From the NCBI GenBank assembly GCA_021613375.1, contig CM038708.1, positions 27,061,018 through 27,125,017 on the forward strand: 64,000 nt of DNA, given 5' to 3'. The notes beneath the pieces are model-generated. The model ran no database searches. It had not been told where the DNA came from and saw only the letters and a list, made by a program, of their open reading frames with translations. The translations under genes and the position numbers were made by a program. Shown piece by piece: positions 32,100-43,419 of this stretch. The stretch is from Megaleporinus macrocephalus. Taxonomy: Eukaryota > Chordata > Actinopteri > Characiformes > Anostomidae. How positions within the stretch are numbered: the stretch's first letter is position 1; every line of letters begins with the position of its first letter.

Positions 32100-33630
32100 C
32101 AGTCGTCCACGCCTCTGCAAGGCTCTGTACCTCAAACGCCAAGGAGTTTCATTTCAGTGTAATGAAAAATGTAAGGTTTCATTAACAGTTTCTCTCGATT
32201 ACTAACAGACTCTCAGTGCTCGCTAGCACACCGTTCAGAAGATCTGGAGCTCAGGTGTGCGTCAGTGTTGTAAAACTCTGGACTCCTTTCACTGCATTAC
32301 TTCCTCATTACAAACTGCCTTCAGTAAACTCAGATCTTCACCTCTGATCTCGAATCTTATTATCTCTTTTGGTATTGTTTGACAAAATGAAGGTTCTTCA
32401 TGGGTTCACTTGCACTTGACGTCTTATTATACATAAAAGAGTGTTTTTCTATAAACAGCAGCTGGGGTGTGTATCTTGTTTAGCCAGTTTCGTGCCCTTG
32501 AAAAAAACGCAGGTGGGACGCAACTATCTCTATTTGCTGCATGTCATCTGATTCAGGTTTTCCCACCCGTTCACCACTGTTACACTTCCCTAAAATGGGA
32601 CTAGAGTGTGTACGGAAGGAAACACGTGGACACGTGAAGGGAAAGAAGGGGCAAAGAAGCACACAAACAACAGTGGCTCTAGTTTGAGTAGATGCTTTTT
32701 TTACTTTTTATACCTTGTACAATATTACAGGTGTTGAATATGAAGTATGAAGAAATAACTAAACTATGACATATTGTAACACTGCCACTTATTGTGAGTA
32801 TACATGCCAAGCAAAGATGGACAACAGACGGTGCCCAAGCAAAGAAAGTAATTAAAAATAGCTGACCTGCTGACCTGAGAGAAGAAAGGAGCAACAAAGT
32901 GAGACGTGTGTGAACTTACATATCCAAAATCATCAAAGTAACCCAGTCAAAAACTGCACACAACCCAACAGCCTCGTAACACCCACCTTCAACAACAGCA
33001 TGAAGGAGTACAATCCTAGCACAAAGGACAAGGCTGAGTGTGAATGTGATGTTTCAATATATTCTATATGTGATATTTAGTGTGAAGTTATACAACTGCT
33101 TTTAAATGAAACACGAATAATAGATGGACAGTCAATCAGAACATAGATTATTTACATATATATCTTAAAGGCACCTCAACAAAATATATATATATGAACA
33201 CTAATATTCTGGTTCAATCTAAAGAGTAACTAGGGTTGTCAAATTCAAAAAACAAAAACTGTAGACACGTGGCTTTGTCCTGGCAGTGATGATATGTTTG
33301 GTGGAGTTAAATAAATTGGCAAGTTTAAATACAAAACAAGCTAAACTCTAGTTTAGTTTGTGTCCAGTTTGAGATACATATAAAAATAACTCCTGTTTGA
33401 CAAGTGACATAAAAAAGCTGTTATAAGAATGAATTACCAATATGTTAATTTCCATATTTCCATTTTTAATTGTTATATAACTCTACCATGGTTACCGTTT
33501 ATATAGAGCACACATCAAAATAATAATAAAAGTCAAATTAATAATGAAACTTCATTATTAATGCATCTTCTTTTGAAAGGTGTGTTGTCATCATGATGTT
33601 TACCAACGCCGGACAGCAGCTGTTTCTTAC
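32100..33630. other. Intergenic, upstream of copy 1
   Basis: No supported coding sequence. The first few hundred bases may hold upstream promoter sequence; the rest is AT-rich with no repeat family I can name. Confidence 0.45.
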
Positions 33631-33634
33631 TGGA

Positions 33635-33986
33635 TGTCACACCGGTACGCACGGCTCCATCAAGATCCGCCTCTCCGGAGTATTAGAGGCGGACTCCACG
33701 CATCCTGCACACCTGTGGTGAATTATCCAGGGGACTATTTATACTGGGACACATACGCAGTTCAAATTGCGAGATATTGATACTCTGGTACCTATCGAGC
33801 GTTCTTCACTGCATTTACTGTTTTCTGGTTTTGACCCTTGCCCGTTTTTGACTTTGATTCTGCCTAGTGTTTTTCCCCTTCTGGTTTTTGATCTCTGCCT
33901 GGCTTTCGATTACGATTTTGGATTGTGTGTTTATTCTTCATTAAATCTGCCTGCTTTTGCATCCAGCTTCTTTGGTAAGCCTGACA
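33635..33986 (+). mobile_element. Solo LTR of a retrotransposon with 5-bp target duplication
   Basis: A 352-bp unit starting TGTCA and ending TGACA, the usual short inverted ends of LTRs. It is flanked on both sides by the 5-bp direct repeat CTGGA (33630-33634 and 33987-33991). The interior has the run of GTTTTTGA- and TCTGCCT-type blocks and ATTAAATCTGCCTGC common in fish Ty3/gypsy-type LTRs, as I recall. There is no internal coding sequence, so it is the product of LTR-LTR recombination. The orientation is inferred from the 3'-end-like ATTAAA signal. Confidence 0.88.
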
Positions 33987-34474
33987 CTGGAGACCTACAG
34001 AATATGAATATAAATCTTGTACAGGATTTAAGGCAACAATTTCTCCATTTTCAGAGCATTTAACATAAACAAGAACAATGTTTTTTAAGATTTTAGAATG
34101 GCACAATACAATTTAGCCTCTGTAGCAGCAGGACACTAGCTGTAGCTACATTCACACAGCTGACTTCCCGCTTTCTGCCACTTTTCACCTCAACTTTCAA
34201 AGCTTCCGCAGCTCCAGTTGAATCATGGGATAGCACAGTGTGCTACGGGCGCCTACTTCAAAATGTCTCCCGATTCAATAGGTCACCTAGGTAACATTCG
34301 TGTACTGCTTGATGAGTACTGTGTATTCGGGGACACCATCCGCGCTCGCCTACTGTGTACAGTGGAAGATTGAGATTTGAGATTTCAGGCACAGCTCAGT
34401 GTTACTTTCACATACACTGACAGAGAAGAGTGTCTGCACAAATGTGAGGAGGCACAAGTTAAAGTGACACCATG

Positions 34475-34690
34475 ACCAAATCCCCAAACGCACAAGCTAA
34501 TGCGCTAACCACAAATGTGTTAAGAGCCGGGTGCCACCCTAAGCTTGAGCTAACCACGTGAACTAACATGTTAACCACAAACTAAAGCACCAGCTACCCT
34601 GCTAACGCACAAACTAACACACTAACTGTGAACTAATGCACTAGATCTCATACTAACACGCTAGCTAATGTGTTAACATGTAATGTCTTA
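34475..34690. repeat. Degenerate GCTAAC-type short repeats
   Basis: Many loosely spaced copies of CTAAC and GCTAA within phrases such as AACTAACATGTTAACC. An old, decayed simple or minisatellite tract with no fixed period. Confidence 0.55.
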
Positions 34691-35019
34691 ACCTAGCATG
34701 ATAAATGAATATTGGACTAGCAATTCTGTATTTTTACCTGAGAGGCTTTCTTATTAACAAATACATGACAATGACATTGTAATGACAGTTTGTCAAGCAG
34801 ACAAAAATGAGTGAAGGGATAAATCAGCCAGGACAGCAGAAAAAATCACTCACCATTCAACATTAATCACTTCATTTACATTGCAGATGGAAACCAGAAG
34901 CACAGTAACAAGACATCGTCCACAGAGAAACGCTAGCTGGAATTCCATCGTCCAGGAGCTTTCAGGAGCTTTGGTTTATCTTTCTTGCAGGGTTCAAAAT
35001 TATACCATTATAACAATAT

Positions 35020-35225
35020 GAATGTAGTTACCATATGATACCACAGTAGATCACTTTAGATTTGTGGTTCTAAATATATGTGGTTACTACACTACTGTAG
35101 TAAAAACCATAGTATAAACACAATTTACCATAACATACCATAGTAGTTCATGTTAGATTCATGGTAAATACAATAACCAGAATTACTATACACTATCATG
35201 GTAAAACCATGGTAAATGTTTGTAA
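35020..35225. repeat. ACCATGGT/ACCATAGT-rich repeat, MITE-like
   Basis: Alternating direct and inverted copies of TACCATAG, ACCATGGTAA and TTTACCAT within about 200 bases. This gives a palindrome-rich segment typical of short non-autonomous DNA elements in fish. Ends not defined. Confidence 0.45.
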
Positions 35226-35794
35226 GAGTTTTTGGTGGTGCATAAATTGACATGACACAAACATTGTAAGTGGATAAGGGGAAAACAGGCAATAGAAAAA
35301 TGTAACTTGTCCCGAGTAAAAGGAGAGTTTATTTAAGATATGACATATTAATATAGTGGTGTTTATCAAAAGTGGGGTTCACTGACAAAACTGTAGATTT
35401 TAAATGAGGAGAGAACGTGAGAACAACATTCCCAAGAAATAAAAGTGACAAGGTATGAACAACAGTAAACATTAGCTTCAACAAGAAGACTTTTACATGA
35501 CAGTATCAAAGCCAACATAGTACATAGTTTGACAGGGTGGATTCAGGTTTTATGGAACGTCAGGCCGTCAATGAATCTATTATTTTATTCAAATGACCCT
35601 TGTTACTTTAATTAATCTGTGTACAGTATTTTGTTTCACATATTAAGAATAGATCATAGTGATGCCGATGATGCCAGATTCCAGAGTCCACCTTGCTTTT
35701 AAGTACAAATACATTCACTTCCACTGTAAATCACTTTTTCACATCATGTAATAGAGTAATATTTCATAATGTTTAGGTCACATTATTTAACCCG

Positions 35795-38700
35795 TTAGTC
35801 CATGTTGTGCAGTAATCCAATCACTGGTACAGATCTGAGCCAATTGTGTAGACTTGGTTTAGCGTTCCATCCTCTCACTTTGGCAAACTTGAACGCACTT
35901 CCAAAAAGGTCAGGGAATGAAGTCATCAAGTTTACTTTCTCTGCGTCCTCAGAGCTACACACACAGAAAAAATAAATTATACCATATATATATATATATA
36001 TATATATATAAACGGAACTTACAAGTGTTCGTGTAGATTCCGTATGAATCTCAGTAGGCCAAGCATGTTTTCCGGGTATGGCTTTTTCTTACTGTCCATT
36101 TTTTGGACTAGCTCAACAGGTAACTGTGGAAAAAACTCAGATAAACAAACATTTATTATGGTATTGTATTGTATACAAAGTTTGCAATTCAATAAATTCA
36201 ATAAAAGGTGAATGTAGCATATATCAAACTAACTTTGTCTGTCTTTAAACCAATTTTAAACCTATGCTGTATTATCGTTCTTTAATGCTGTTGTTGCAAA
36301 TAGAATGCTACGATTTTAGAATGCTACGATTTTGAAATGTTGATCATTTTGTAACAGTTTACTTGTATGCCCTATAAACAGCTTTGTCTGCAGCCATTTG
36401 CCATGATTTCTACTGAAGAAACTGATATCTGTCATTACGCGACCCCTCAGAGGTCTAATCTAACACATTTCACTTGAGTTAATAAAGTTATGGAATGATC
36501 CTTAAGATGATGCCAGAGATTCTCTTGAGGGGAAATGGCAACACCAAGCGGAGAGCTTGCTAAAACGAATACTGAAACAGTACAGAAGAACGTGCTAGAA
36601 ATTTAAATTGAATTGTGCTTATGAGAATGTGAGTCAGGTCTGATCAACCCTACTTTTGATTTCCACTCTGAGAAGGTTTTCCCCACTGTCATTTCTTCTA
36701 TAGCATGAAGGAGCTCCTCATCAGGAGAGCGACAGTTCTCCACCTCCTTCTCATTCCCCAGTTTCCTTAAGTACTCCACTCTCCTGAAAAAATGCAGAAA
36801 ATGTAAGAAAATACAGCAAAAGACAGATTTGCTATTTCCCACTTTTATGTTAGTCTAAGAAAAGACTAGTCCATGTATAGTCAGCATAGTCTCATAGACT
36901 AAACTAGAACACATAATGCCCCCTCAAGTCCTTTTTTAAAACTGACAAAATGCTACTCCTACATTACACTTGGCCAAAGTGTGTGAACACTTCTTCTTCT
37001 TATTGAGTTCAGATGTTTCAGCCAAACCTATTGCCAATGGGTATAAAATATCTAGCACATAGCAAAGCAGTCTTCAAAAAAAAAAGAATGGGTCATTCTG
37101 AACAACTCAGCTTTAAATGTGGCATTATCATAGGATGCCTACTTTGTCACAATTCAGTTTATGATTTTTTTTCTGCCCTGATACATATGCCCCTGTCAAC
37201 TTTAATTCCTATTATTGTGAAACTGAAATGAGTAGAAGTCCATGAGTAATAACAGTAACAGGCTACACTGTAGTCGACCATGCAAACTCACAGAATAAAG
37301 CCACCAATTACTGAAAGATATAGTATGTAAAAATCACCTATCCTGCGTCAGCACAAGAACTGTGCATTGAAAGCTGATGAAAGGGATTTCCAGCAGCACA
37401 CAAGCCCATGATCACTATGCACAATGCCTAGCGTTGGCTAGAGTGGTGTAAAGTACACCTGCACTGGACTAGAGTAGAGATAATAGGCCTGGCGCTGTTT
37501 GGGTAAGGTCCCTTGGTTCCAGTGCAGGATAATGTTGACAATGTTAATATCCAGACTACAAAGACTTTTTTGACAATTTAATGCTTCCAACTTTGTAGTA
37601 GCAGTTTGGTGGAGGCACTTTCTTGTACCAGAACTATTGTGCCCTTATGTACAAAGCAAGGTCCATAAAGAAATGGTTTGATGAGTTTTGTGGTTGAGGT
37701 CAGGGCTCAACCACAAGAAGTGAAAGGTGTTGAAAGGTGTTCATTTGGGTTGAGGTCAGAATTAGTTCTAACCTCAACCCCAATGAACACCTTTGGGATT
37801 ATTCGGAACATCCCTAAAAATAAACTTATTATGACCAATTATGTCCATCATGAGTAAAATAGACAACCAAACATCATTGTTCACCTGCTTTAGCCACAAA
37901 CTGTGAGCATTCTTAACTACAGGGGTTGGACAATGAAACTGAAACACCTGTCATTTTAGTGTGGGAGGTTTCATGGCTAAATCTGACCAGTCTAGTGGCC
38001 AATCTTCATTAATTGCACATTGCACCAGTAAGTGCAGAGTGTGAAGTTTAATTAGCAGGTAAGAGCACAGTTTTGCTCAAAATATTGCAATGCACACAAC
38101 ATTATCGGTGAAAGTTCAAAAGAGGACAAATTGTTGGTGCACGTCTTGCTGGTGCATCTGTGACCAAGACAGCAAGTCTTTGTGATGTATCAAGAGCCAC
38201 GGTATCCAGGGTAATGTCAGCATACCACCAAGGACGAACCACATCCAACAGAATTAACTGTGGACGCGAGAGGAAGCTGTCTGAAAGGGATGTTGGGGTG
38301 CTAACCCGGATTGTATCCAAAAAACATAAAACCACGGCTGCCCAAATCACAGCAGAATTAAATGTGCACCTCAGCTCTCCTGTTTCCACCAGAACTGTCC
38401 GTCAGGAGCTCCACAGGGTCAATATACACGGCCGGGCTGCTATAGCCAAACCTTTGGTCACTCGTGCCAATGCCAAACATCGGTTTCAGTGGTGCAAGGA
38501 GCGCAAATCTTGGGCTGTGGAAGATGTGAAACATGTATTGTTCTCTGATGAGTCCACCTTTACTGTTTTCCCCACATCTGGGAGAGCTACGATGTGGGAA
38601 AGCCCCAAAGAAGCGTACCACCCAGACTGTTGCATGCCCAGAGTGAAGCATGGGGGTGGATCAGTGATGGTTTGGGCTGCCATATCATGGCATTCCCTTG

Positions 38701-41700
38701 GCCCAATACTTGTGCTAGATGGACGCGTCACTGCCAAGGACTACCGAACCATTCTGGAGGACCATGTGCATCCAAAGGTTCAAACATTGTATCCTGAAGG
38801 CGGTGCGGAATTGACGCTGTATTGGCCGCAAAAGGAGGCCCTATACCATACTAATTAATTATTGTGGTCTAAAACCAGGTGTTTCAGTTTCATTGTCCAA
38901 CCCCTGTAATTAGTGAGCACTAATCTTTCTCTGGGTACTGCTGTAGGACTGGTTCACCTGGTTGGGCCTTCATAGCCTAGAAACCGTAATTGTGCCCTGG
39001 ATACCTCTGAAAAACTGTGTTTGGTGCAGGGGGCGCTTTGCACTCTGGTCAAACATGCAGTTGGGAAGTGATTTTAGGTGCTGAAGAGATCTATGATATG
39101 CTCTAAACAGCTTATTGTGACAAACTGTGAAGTAATGTAGAACAATAAATATTGTCCAGCAATAATTCAATCCATCCGATTGTAATATGTAGAGGCTACA
39201 AAGCACCTTCATTTCTGTGATCAACTCTGCAGAACGCAATTACCAAGATCAGGCACTCCTGCTCTAAAAAGCCTGCACTAATGTTCTCTACGGGAGGAAC
39301 CTACAGTAAACATCAGATAACATCCACTTAAATTTTGTATGATCAAATGTTTGAATTATGTCTTACCAGTCATCTGTCCAAAAGAAGGGATGAGCGAGGG
39401 TCTCTGCTACTTTAGGTCTTTCCTTCATATCATTACTGATCATCCACTCCACTAGGTCCTTTGAGATGTCATCTTTCAGGTGTTCCAGCGAGTACCTCCC
39501 ATCCAAGATATTAGTCTCACAACGAACACCTTTACCAAATGGATGGTGTCCACCAGAGAGGATGTAATACACTAACATTCCTGCCACCTAAAACAAGGTG
39601 TGACAATTAACTGCAAGGGTCACCAGTCTTATCTGCAAAGCGCCACTGTGGCAACATGTTTTCATTCCAAACAAGCAGAATAACAAATAATTATCCTCTA
39701 TTTCAGTAACAGCACATTACCTGAATGTCAGAACTTCTCTTGTATGCACTGTTATCGTCCTCCTCAATAGTCTCCCTGGCTTTCCAGTACTTTGTTCCAG
39801 CGGCACTAGTTCGCAAAGTTGTCTGTCCTAAATTTAGTCTCCGGCTTATACCAAAATCCGCTAACCTTGCCTTTCCTCTTATATCTGTTAAAAAATGAAA
39901 GTCATTATTACACTGAAAATGTATATAAATATAATGTAAGTCATTGTGATATGATTTTTATTTTCATTAGGGAGCAACAAGAATTACTCCTACCAATCAG
40001 AACATTCTGAGGTTTGATGTCCCGATGCAGAACTTTGATCTTTTCACTATGAAGAACTTTAAGGCTGCACAGCACCTCCCATACAATTTTCTTTAGGACA
40101 GCCAGCTGCTCACAACTATCTTGTGGTAAATGGTCTTGAATGAATTCTTCCAGCGTGTATTCACAAAGTTGAAGGACAAGATATCCGAAATGCTCATCCT
40201 CTGCAAAGTCCACATATCGCACAATAGAAGGATGGTCGAGCTCTGGAAGCCGTAAAAACTCCTCTTCATTTTTAAGGTCTTGATAATTGGACTTGAGCAT
40301 TCGTTTGACAGCTACCTCAGTGCCATCATCCCTCAGACCAAGATAAACCTCTGTTCCATCACTTCCTTTAGCTATCTGGAACTCTTGACCGACACCAATC
40401 GTAAGACTCTTTAGTCTATAAACGCTACTTGCATCTATGTTAGCCAGTATCTCCAGCTTGGGCCTCCAACGACGACTGGTTTGGTGCCAATTTCTGGGAA
40501 TATCAGGATTCTCTGTGGTCGAGGTGTATGCCTGCACATTGGAGTTTGATTCCTCAACTAAAGTCATGGCTGTATCTGAATCTGTAGACTCTTTTGTTTC
40601 TTGTTCCTCATCTTCAACTGATGGCATCTCCTGCTGGACTTTCTTCTTCTTCTTTTTCTTCTTCTTCTTTTTCCTGTTCTTTGATGGCAGGCTCTCCACC
40701 CCCTCACATAAACTGTCTAAGGCACTTGAACTTCGTGGACGTTTGAGTTTTGTGTCCAGTTTTTGCAGTTTCTCCTTAATGACATCATCCGTTCTTATCT
40801 CTGCAGCATCAAGAACGCTTTCAGGCACTGAGAGTAACCCACACGAATGGATGTGTTGTGGAATAAACTCATAAAGATCAGCAAACAAGCTGTAAGTTAG
40901 AATGCTGACATTAGGTGAACACACAGATGTGGTGAGAGGTATGAGCCCATCGCACAGGTTCTTAAGAACAGCAACGTTAAGACCTTCACCACCAGCTTTG
41001 TGCTTTGAGGACTTCTCCATAGTCACACAAAGTATGTTCAGTATCAGATGATTGAAGACATCATCCTGAGAGGGGCTGGCAGGCTGTACACTTGTTATCA
41101 GAATTGGTATGATTGCATTGAATACTTGGGGAGGCGTTTCCTTTACCATACGAATTACAGCCTGTAAGGTGGTCAGTGCTATGATTTGCTGCTCATAAGG
41201 TATTTTGGGAAAGCGTTCAATGAACCCCTTGATGTAGCAGTCAACATTCTTGGTGTCCTTCAGCCATTTGATGCTGCTTTGCCGGTACTGTTCAGCACCT
41301 GGGCCCATGACTGTAAAGTAATTTTCGAATAGTGTAACATGAATAAAAGGATGCTCCTCAAGAAATTGTTCCTTAAAGAGGTTGAAAACCTCGATTTGTT
41401 TTTTTTTGGAAACTGCAATAGACAGCTCAAAGAAGAGTCTGCATTTCTTAAAAACTTCATTTCCTGAAGATATCTGAAGAATAATATCCTCCATTTTTTT
41501 ATCGATATCTGGGTTTATTCTATAATTGGTTTCAATAAAAGCACCGGCTTCTACAAGTGTTTTGACCACATCCTCTCTGTTATTATAAGCAGCAAACTGT
41601 AATGGTGTAATCATTTGTGTTTGAAAGCCGTCAGGATTGGCTTTTGCAACAAGCAGTCTTCTCACTATCCTGAGTGAAACTGCTTGTATGCATGCAGCGT

Positions 41701-41986
41701 AGTGCAGAGGGGCGAGCCCATTTGCTGAGACTTTATTAGGGTCCGCATGCTCTCCCAGTAGAAAGTTACAAATCTCCTCATTTCCACATGCAACTGCTGC
41801 TGAGAGCAGGGGTACATCATCATTCAAGTGTGCGGAAGGATAGAGTCCATTAACATCAAACCCACTGAGTAGTTTCTGAACCTTCTTTAACTTGTTGTCA
41901 ATGATGCACTGTATTACTGGGTGGGTTTTCCTTGGTTCAACTGAAACTGGAACAGGCAAAAGTTTTACTTGAAGTGGGAATGCCAT
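35795..41986 (-). CDS. Ankyrin-repeat protein kinase/endoribonuclease (KEN domain), copy 2
   Basis: Six coding exons on the minus strand: 41986-39994, 39884-39721, 39587-39367, 36783-36654, 36123-36023 and 35954-35795 (TAA); 922 aa, all phases consistent. The architecture is as in copy 1: ankyrin repeats ([37 protein letters not shown]), helical region, Lys-rich linker, kinase (Lys 561, HRD Asp 656, DFG Asp 674), KEN domain (Tyr 852, Arg 864, Asn 865, His 869). The residue after that His is Phe where copy 1 and IRE1 have Tyr. The C-terminus is six residues longer than copy 1 because copy 1 has a TGA where copy 2 continues LLHNMD. The intron between exons 3 and 4 is 2.6 kb, against 290 bases in copy 1, because of Tc1 insertions. 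The acceptor before the ATG is at 41998; a first non-coding exon was not found with confidence. Confidence 0.9.
35984..36010. repeat. (TA)n microsatellite in copy 2 last intron
   Basis: Short TA dinucleotide run between the final two exons of copy 2; absent at the same place in copy 1. Confidence 0.85.
36965..37860 (+). mobile_element. Old Tc1-like element remnant
   Basis: Starts near ACTTGGCCAAAGTGTGTGAA. It contains decayed Tc1 transposase segments recognisable at DNA level: GTCAGCACAAGAACTGTGC (about 37346), AGCGTTGGCTAGAGTGGTG (about 37431), GCAAGGTCCATAAAGAAATG (about 37656) and ACCTCAACCCCAATGAACAC (37771), the last encoding the DLNP.EH region around the third catalytic acidic residue. 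The reading frame is broken throughout. It lies in the exon 3-4 intron of kinase-KEN copy 2, just before the younger Tc1 at 37920. Confidence 0.75.
37733..37794. repeat. Hairpin: 24-bp inverted repeat within the old Tc1 remnant
   Basis: Arm 37733-37756 and arm 37771-37794 are reverse complements at 23 of 24 positions, separated by a 14-base loop. The right arm is the transposase segment ACCTCAACCCCAATGAACAC; the left arm is an inverted copy of it. It probably arose by local inversion/duplication inside the relic. Confidence 0.8.
37920..38906 (+). mobile_element. Internally deleted Tc1/mariner transposon, TA target duplication
   Basis: Perfect 31-bp terminal inverted repeats (37920-37950 and 38876-38906), beginning CAGGGGTTGGACAATGAAAC. 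Both ends are flanked by TA (37918-37919 and 38907-38908), the Tc1/mariner target duplication. The 987-bp length is shorter than a full Tc1 of about 1.3-1.6 kb because the 3' part of the transposase gene is deleted. Perfect ends and a mostly open frame indicate fairly recent activity. It sits in the exon 3-4 intron of kinase-KEN copy 2. Confidence 0.95.
38106..38858 (+). pseudogene. Tc1-like transposase, truncated
   Basis: The frame reads [20 protein letters not shown] from just after a TGA at the expected start, then helix-turn-helix-like sequence, [26 protein letters not shown] with the first catalytic Asp, and [16 protein letters not shown]. After YPEGGAE it jumps directly to the C-terminal end, out of frame (the KGGPIPY end is read in another frame at about 38828-38850). 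The second and third catalytic acidic residues are therefore lost and no active enzyme can be made. The first Met codon also seems lost. Confidence 0.9.
38935..39245. repeat. Dispersed repeat fragment shared with 62285-62440
   Basis: CTTCATAGCCTAG with the surrounding ACTGGTTCACCTGGTTGGGC and TACCTCTG.AAAAACT recurs in diverged form at about 62335-62400. An interspersed element of unknown family. Confidence 0.5.
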
Positions 41987-41998
41987 CGGCTCTTAAAC

Positions 41999-43000
41999 CT
42001 ATAGAAGGGACAAAAGACAAGAGGGGGGGGGGTCATTAGCAAAGAATTTCACATCACAACCCCAACAGTAACATGTAAGTAGCAGCCATGCTGTGTGGTT
42101 TTATCTCCTGTTTGTTAGTTAAAGAAGATCATCTTAAACTTCAGGTTTTATAGTGAGTAAAAACTTCATAACTTCAGATCATAAGCAAGTAGCTAGTACA
42201 GGTAACAAGAGATAGCAAGTCACAAGCCACAACAATGGCATAGCAAACTAAATAGTGTAACAACCTAGTTCATTTATACAGAGGTTCATTTTTGTCTGTG
42301 TCTGTTTCAACATGTTGCTTCTGTGTTCACTGCGGTGTCTCAGAGCAGAGCTTATCCAATTATTCACTGAGCTCTTCAAAAAAGGAGAACAGCCCGTTTC
42401 ATTCTAGGATCAGATTATGGCGTGAAAATGGGTGTGTATAACCTCACCAGGGTATTTTTCAGCCCGACCAAAGTAACATACTTTCTATGTAGACATCAGG
42501 ATTTTTTTAATATACTGAAGAAACGCGTCCTAGACTGACTGTCTATATGCTAGTTGTACCAAAACTTAACAAGTAAATCACATTACATAATAATCAATGA
42601 TTCATAAATAATTGGCTTTTTTACAAAGAAATCGACAAATATATGAAAATTTAAATCACATGCAATATATAAAAAACAACACTAAAACACATTTAGCAAC
42701 CACACACCAAACATCTGGCGTCAAATGGGCGTCGTTTTTTGGCCGTTTGGTCCATCATGTCTGTTATTTAGCCCTAAAACAGACGTTGGAATATGGGCCT
42801 TTTTAAGACCACCTACAGACCAAACATGAAAATAAAACCGCTGAAAATGTTTTGTGTAAACCTAAATTAGTCGTAATCACTGATGTTTAACAACTTATAT
42901 ATGTTCATATTGTTGGAGTTCTGAGGAAATTCGCTTTATAATAAAATAAGCAGGAAAAACGAAACTCAACGTCTTTTCGACGAGTTTGCTGTGTGGCCGT
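41999..43000. other. Upstream region of kinase-KEN copy 2
   Basis: No coding exon is evident. An ISRE-like GGAAAAACGAAACTC occurs at 42953-42967, one base off the core GAAANNGAAACT; without a visible first exon its relevance is uncertain. A possible donor CTG|GTGAGG at about 42448 on the minus strand is too weak to call. Confidence 0.4.
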
Positions 43001-43001
43001 G

Positions 43002-43416
43002 TTGTGCCGAATTTAGTACACCCGCTAGGAAAAGAACCCCCTCTCGGGAGCGCACACTCTGTCGCTTGAATCGAAAACTGATATAATCCCCTGACATTAG
43101 TTTGTTTGTTTTGACCAAATAAACTTGAATAAGTCTCATTTCACTAATCAATGTGCGTACGCGATCCCGAGAGGGGTGATTTTCCTGACGGGGGTGCCAA
43201 ATTCAGCACAACTATTGTGCCAAATTCAGCACCCCCGGCAGGAAAAGCACCCTCTCTCGGGAGAGGGTGCAGGTGACATGATTATTTTTTCATTATTTCT
43301 TACGAGTCAGCGTAGCTTAGAATAGTATCTTTGGTATTACTATTTTCTAAGTAAAGTTAAAACCAAGAAGACGAGAGAGGGGATGCTTTTGCTGGCGGGG
43401 TGCAGAATTCGGCGCA
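43002..43416. repeat. Four alternating inverted copies of a CCCGAGAGGGG-type element
   Basis: Related segments of about 45 bases lie at 43002-43050 (minus), 43166-43209 (plus), 43217-43262 (minus) and 43372-43416 (plus). In plus orientation each has CCGAGAGGGG, then TTTTCCTG.CGGGGGTGC, then an AATTC-containing end. Alternating orientation and strong pairing potential suggest a fold-back transposon or nested terminal repeats. Family not recognised. Confidence 0.65.
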
Positions 43417-43419
43417 ACA

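Noticed and set aside
38160..38858. Intact active Tc1 transposase
   Set aside because: The second and third catalytic acidic residues are deleted and the C-terminus is out of frame.
26459..41986. Direct naming of the pair as RNASEL or ERN1
   Set aside because: IRE1 has a luminal domain and membrane helix instead of ankyrins; RNase L has about nine ankyrin repeats and no long helical insert. The motifs support the superfamily but not either name.
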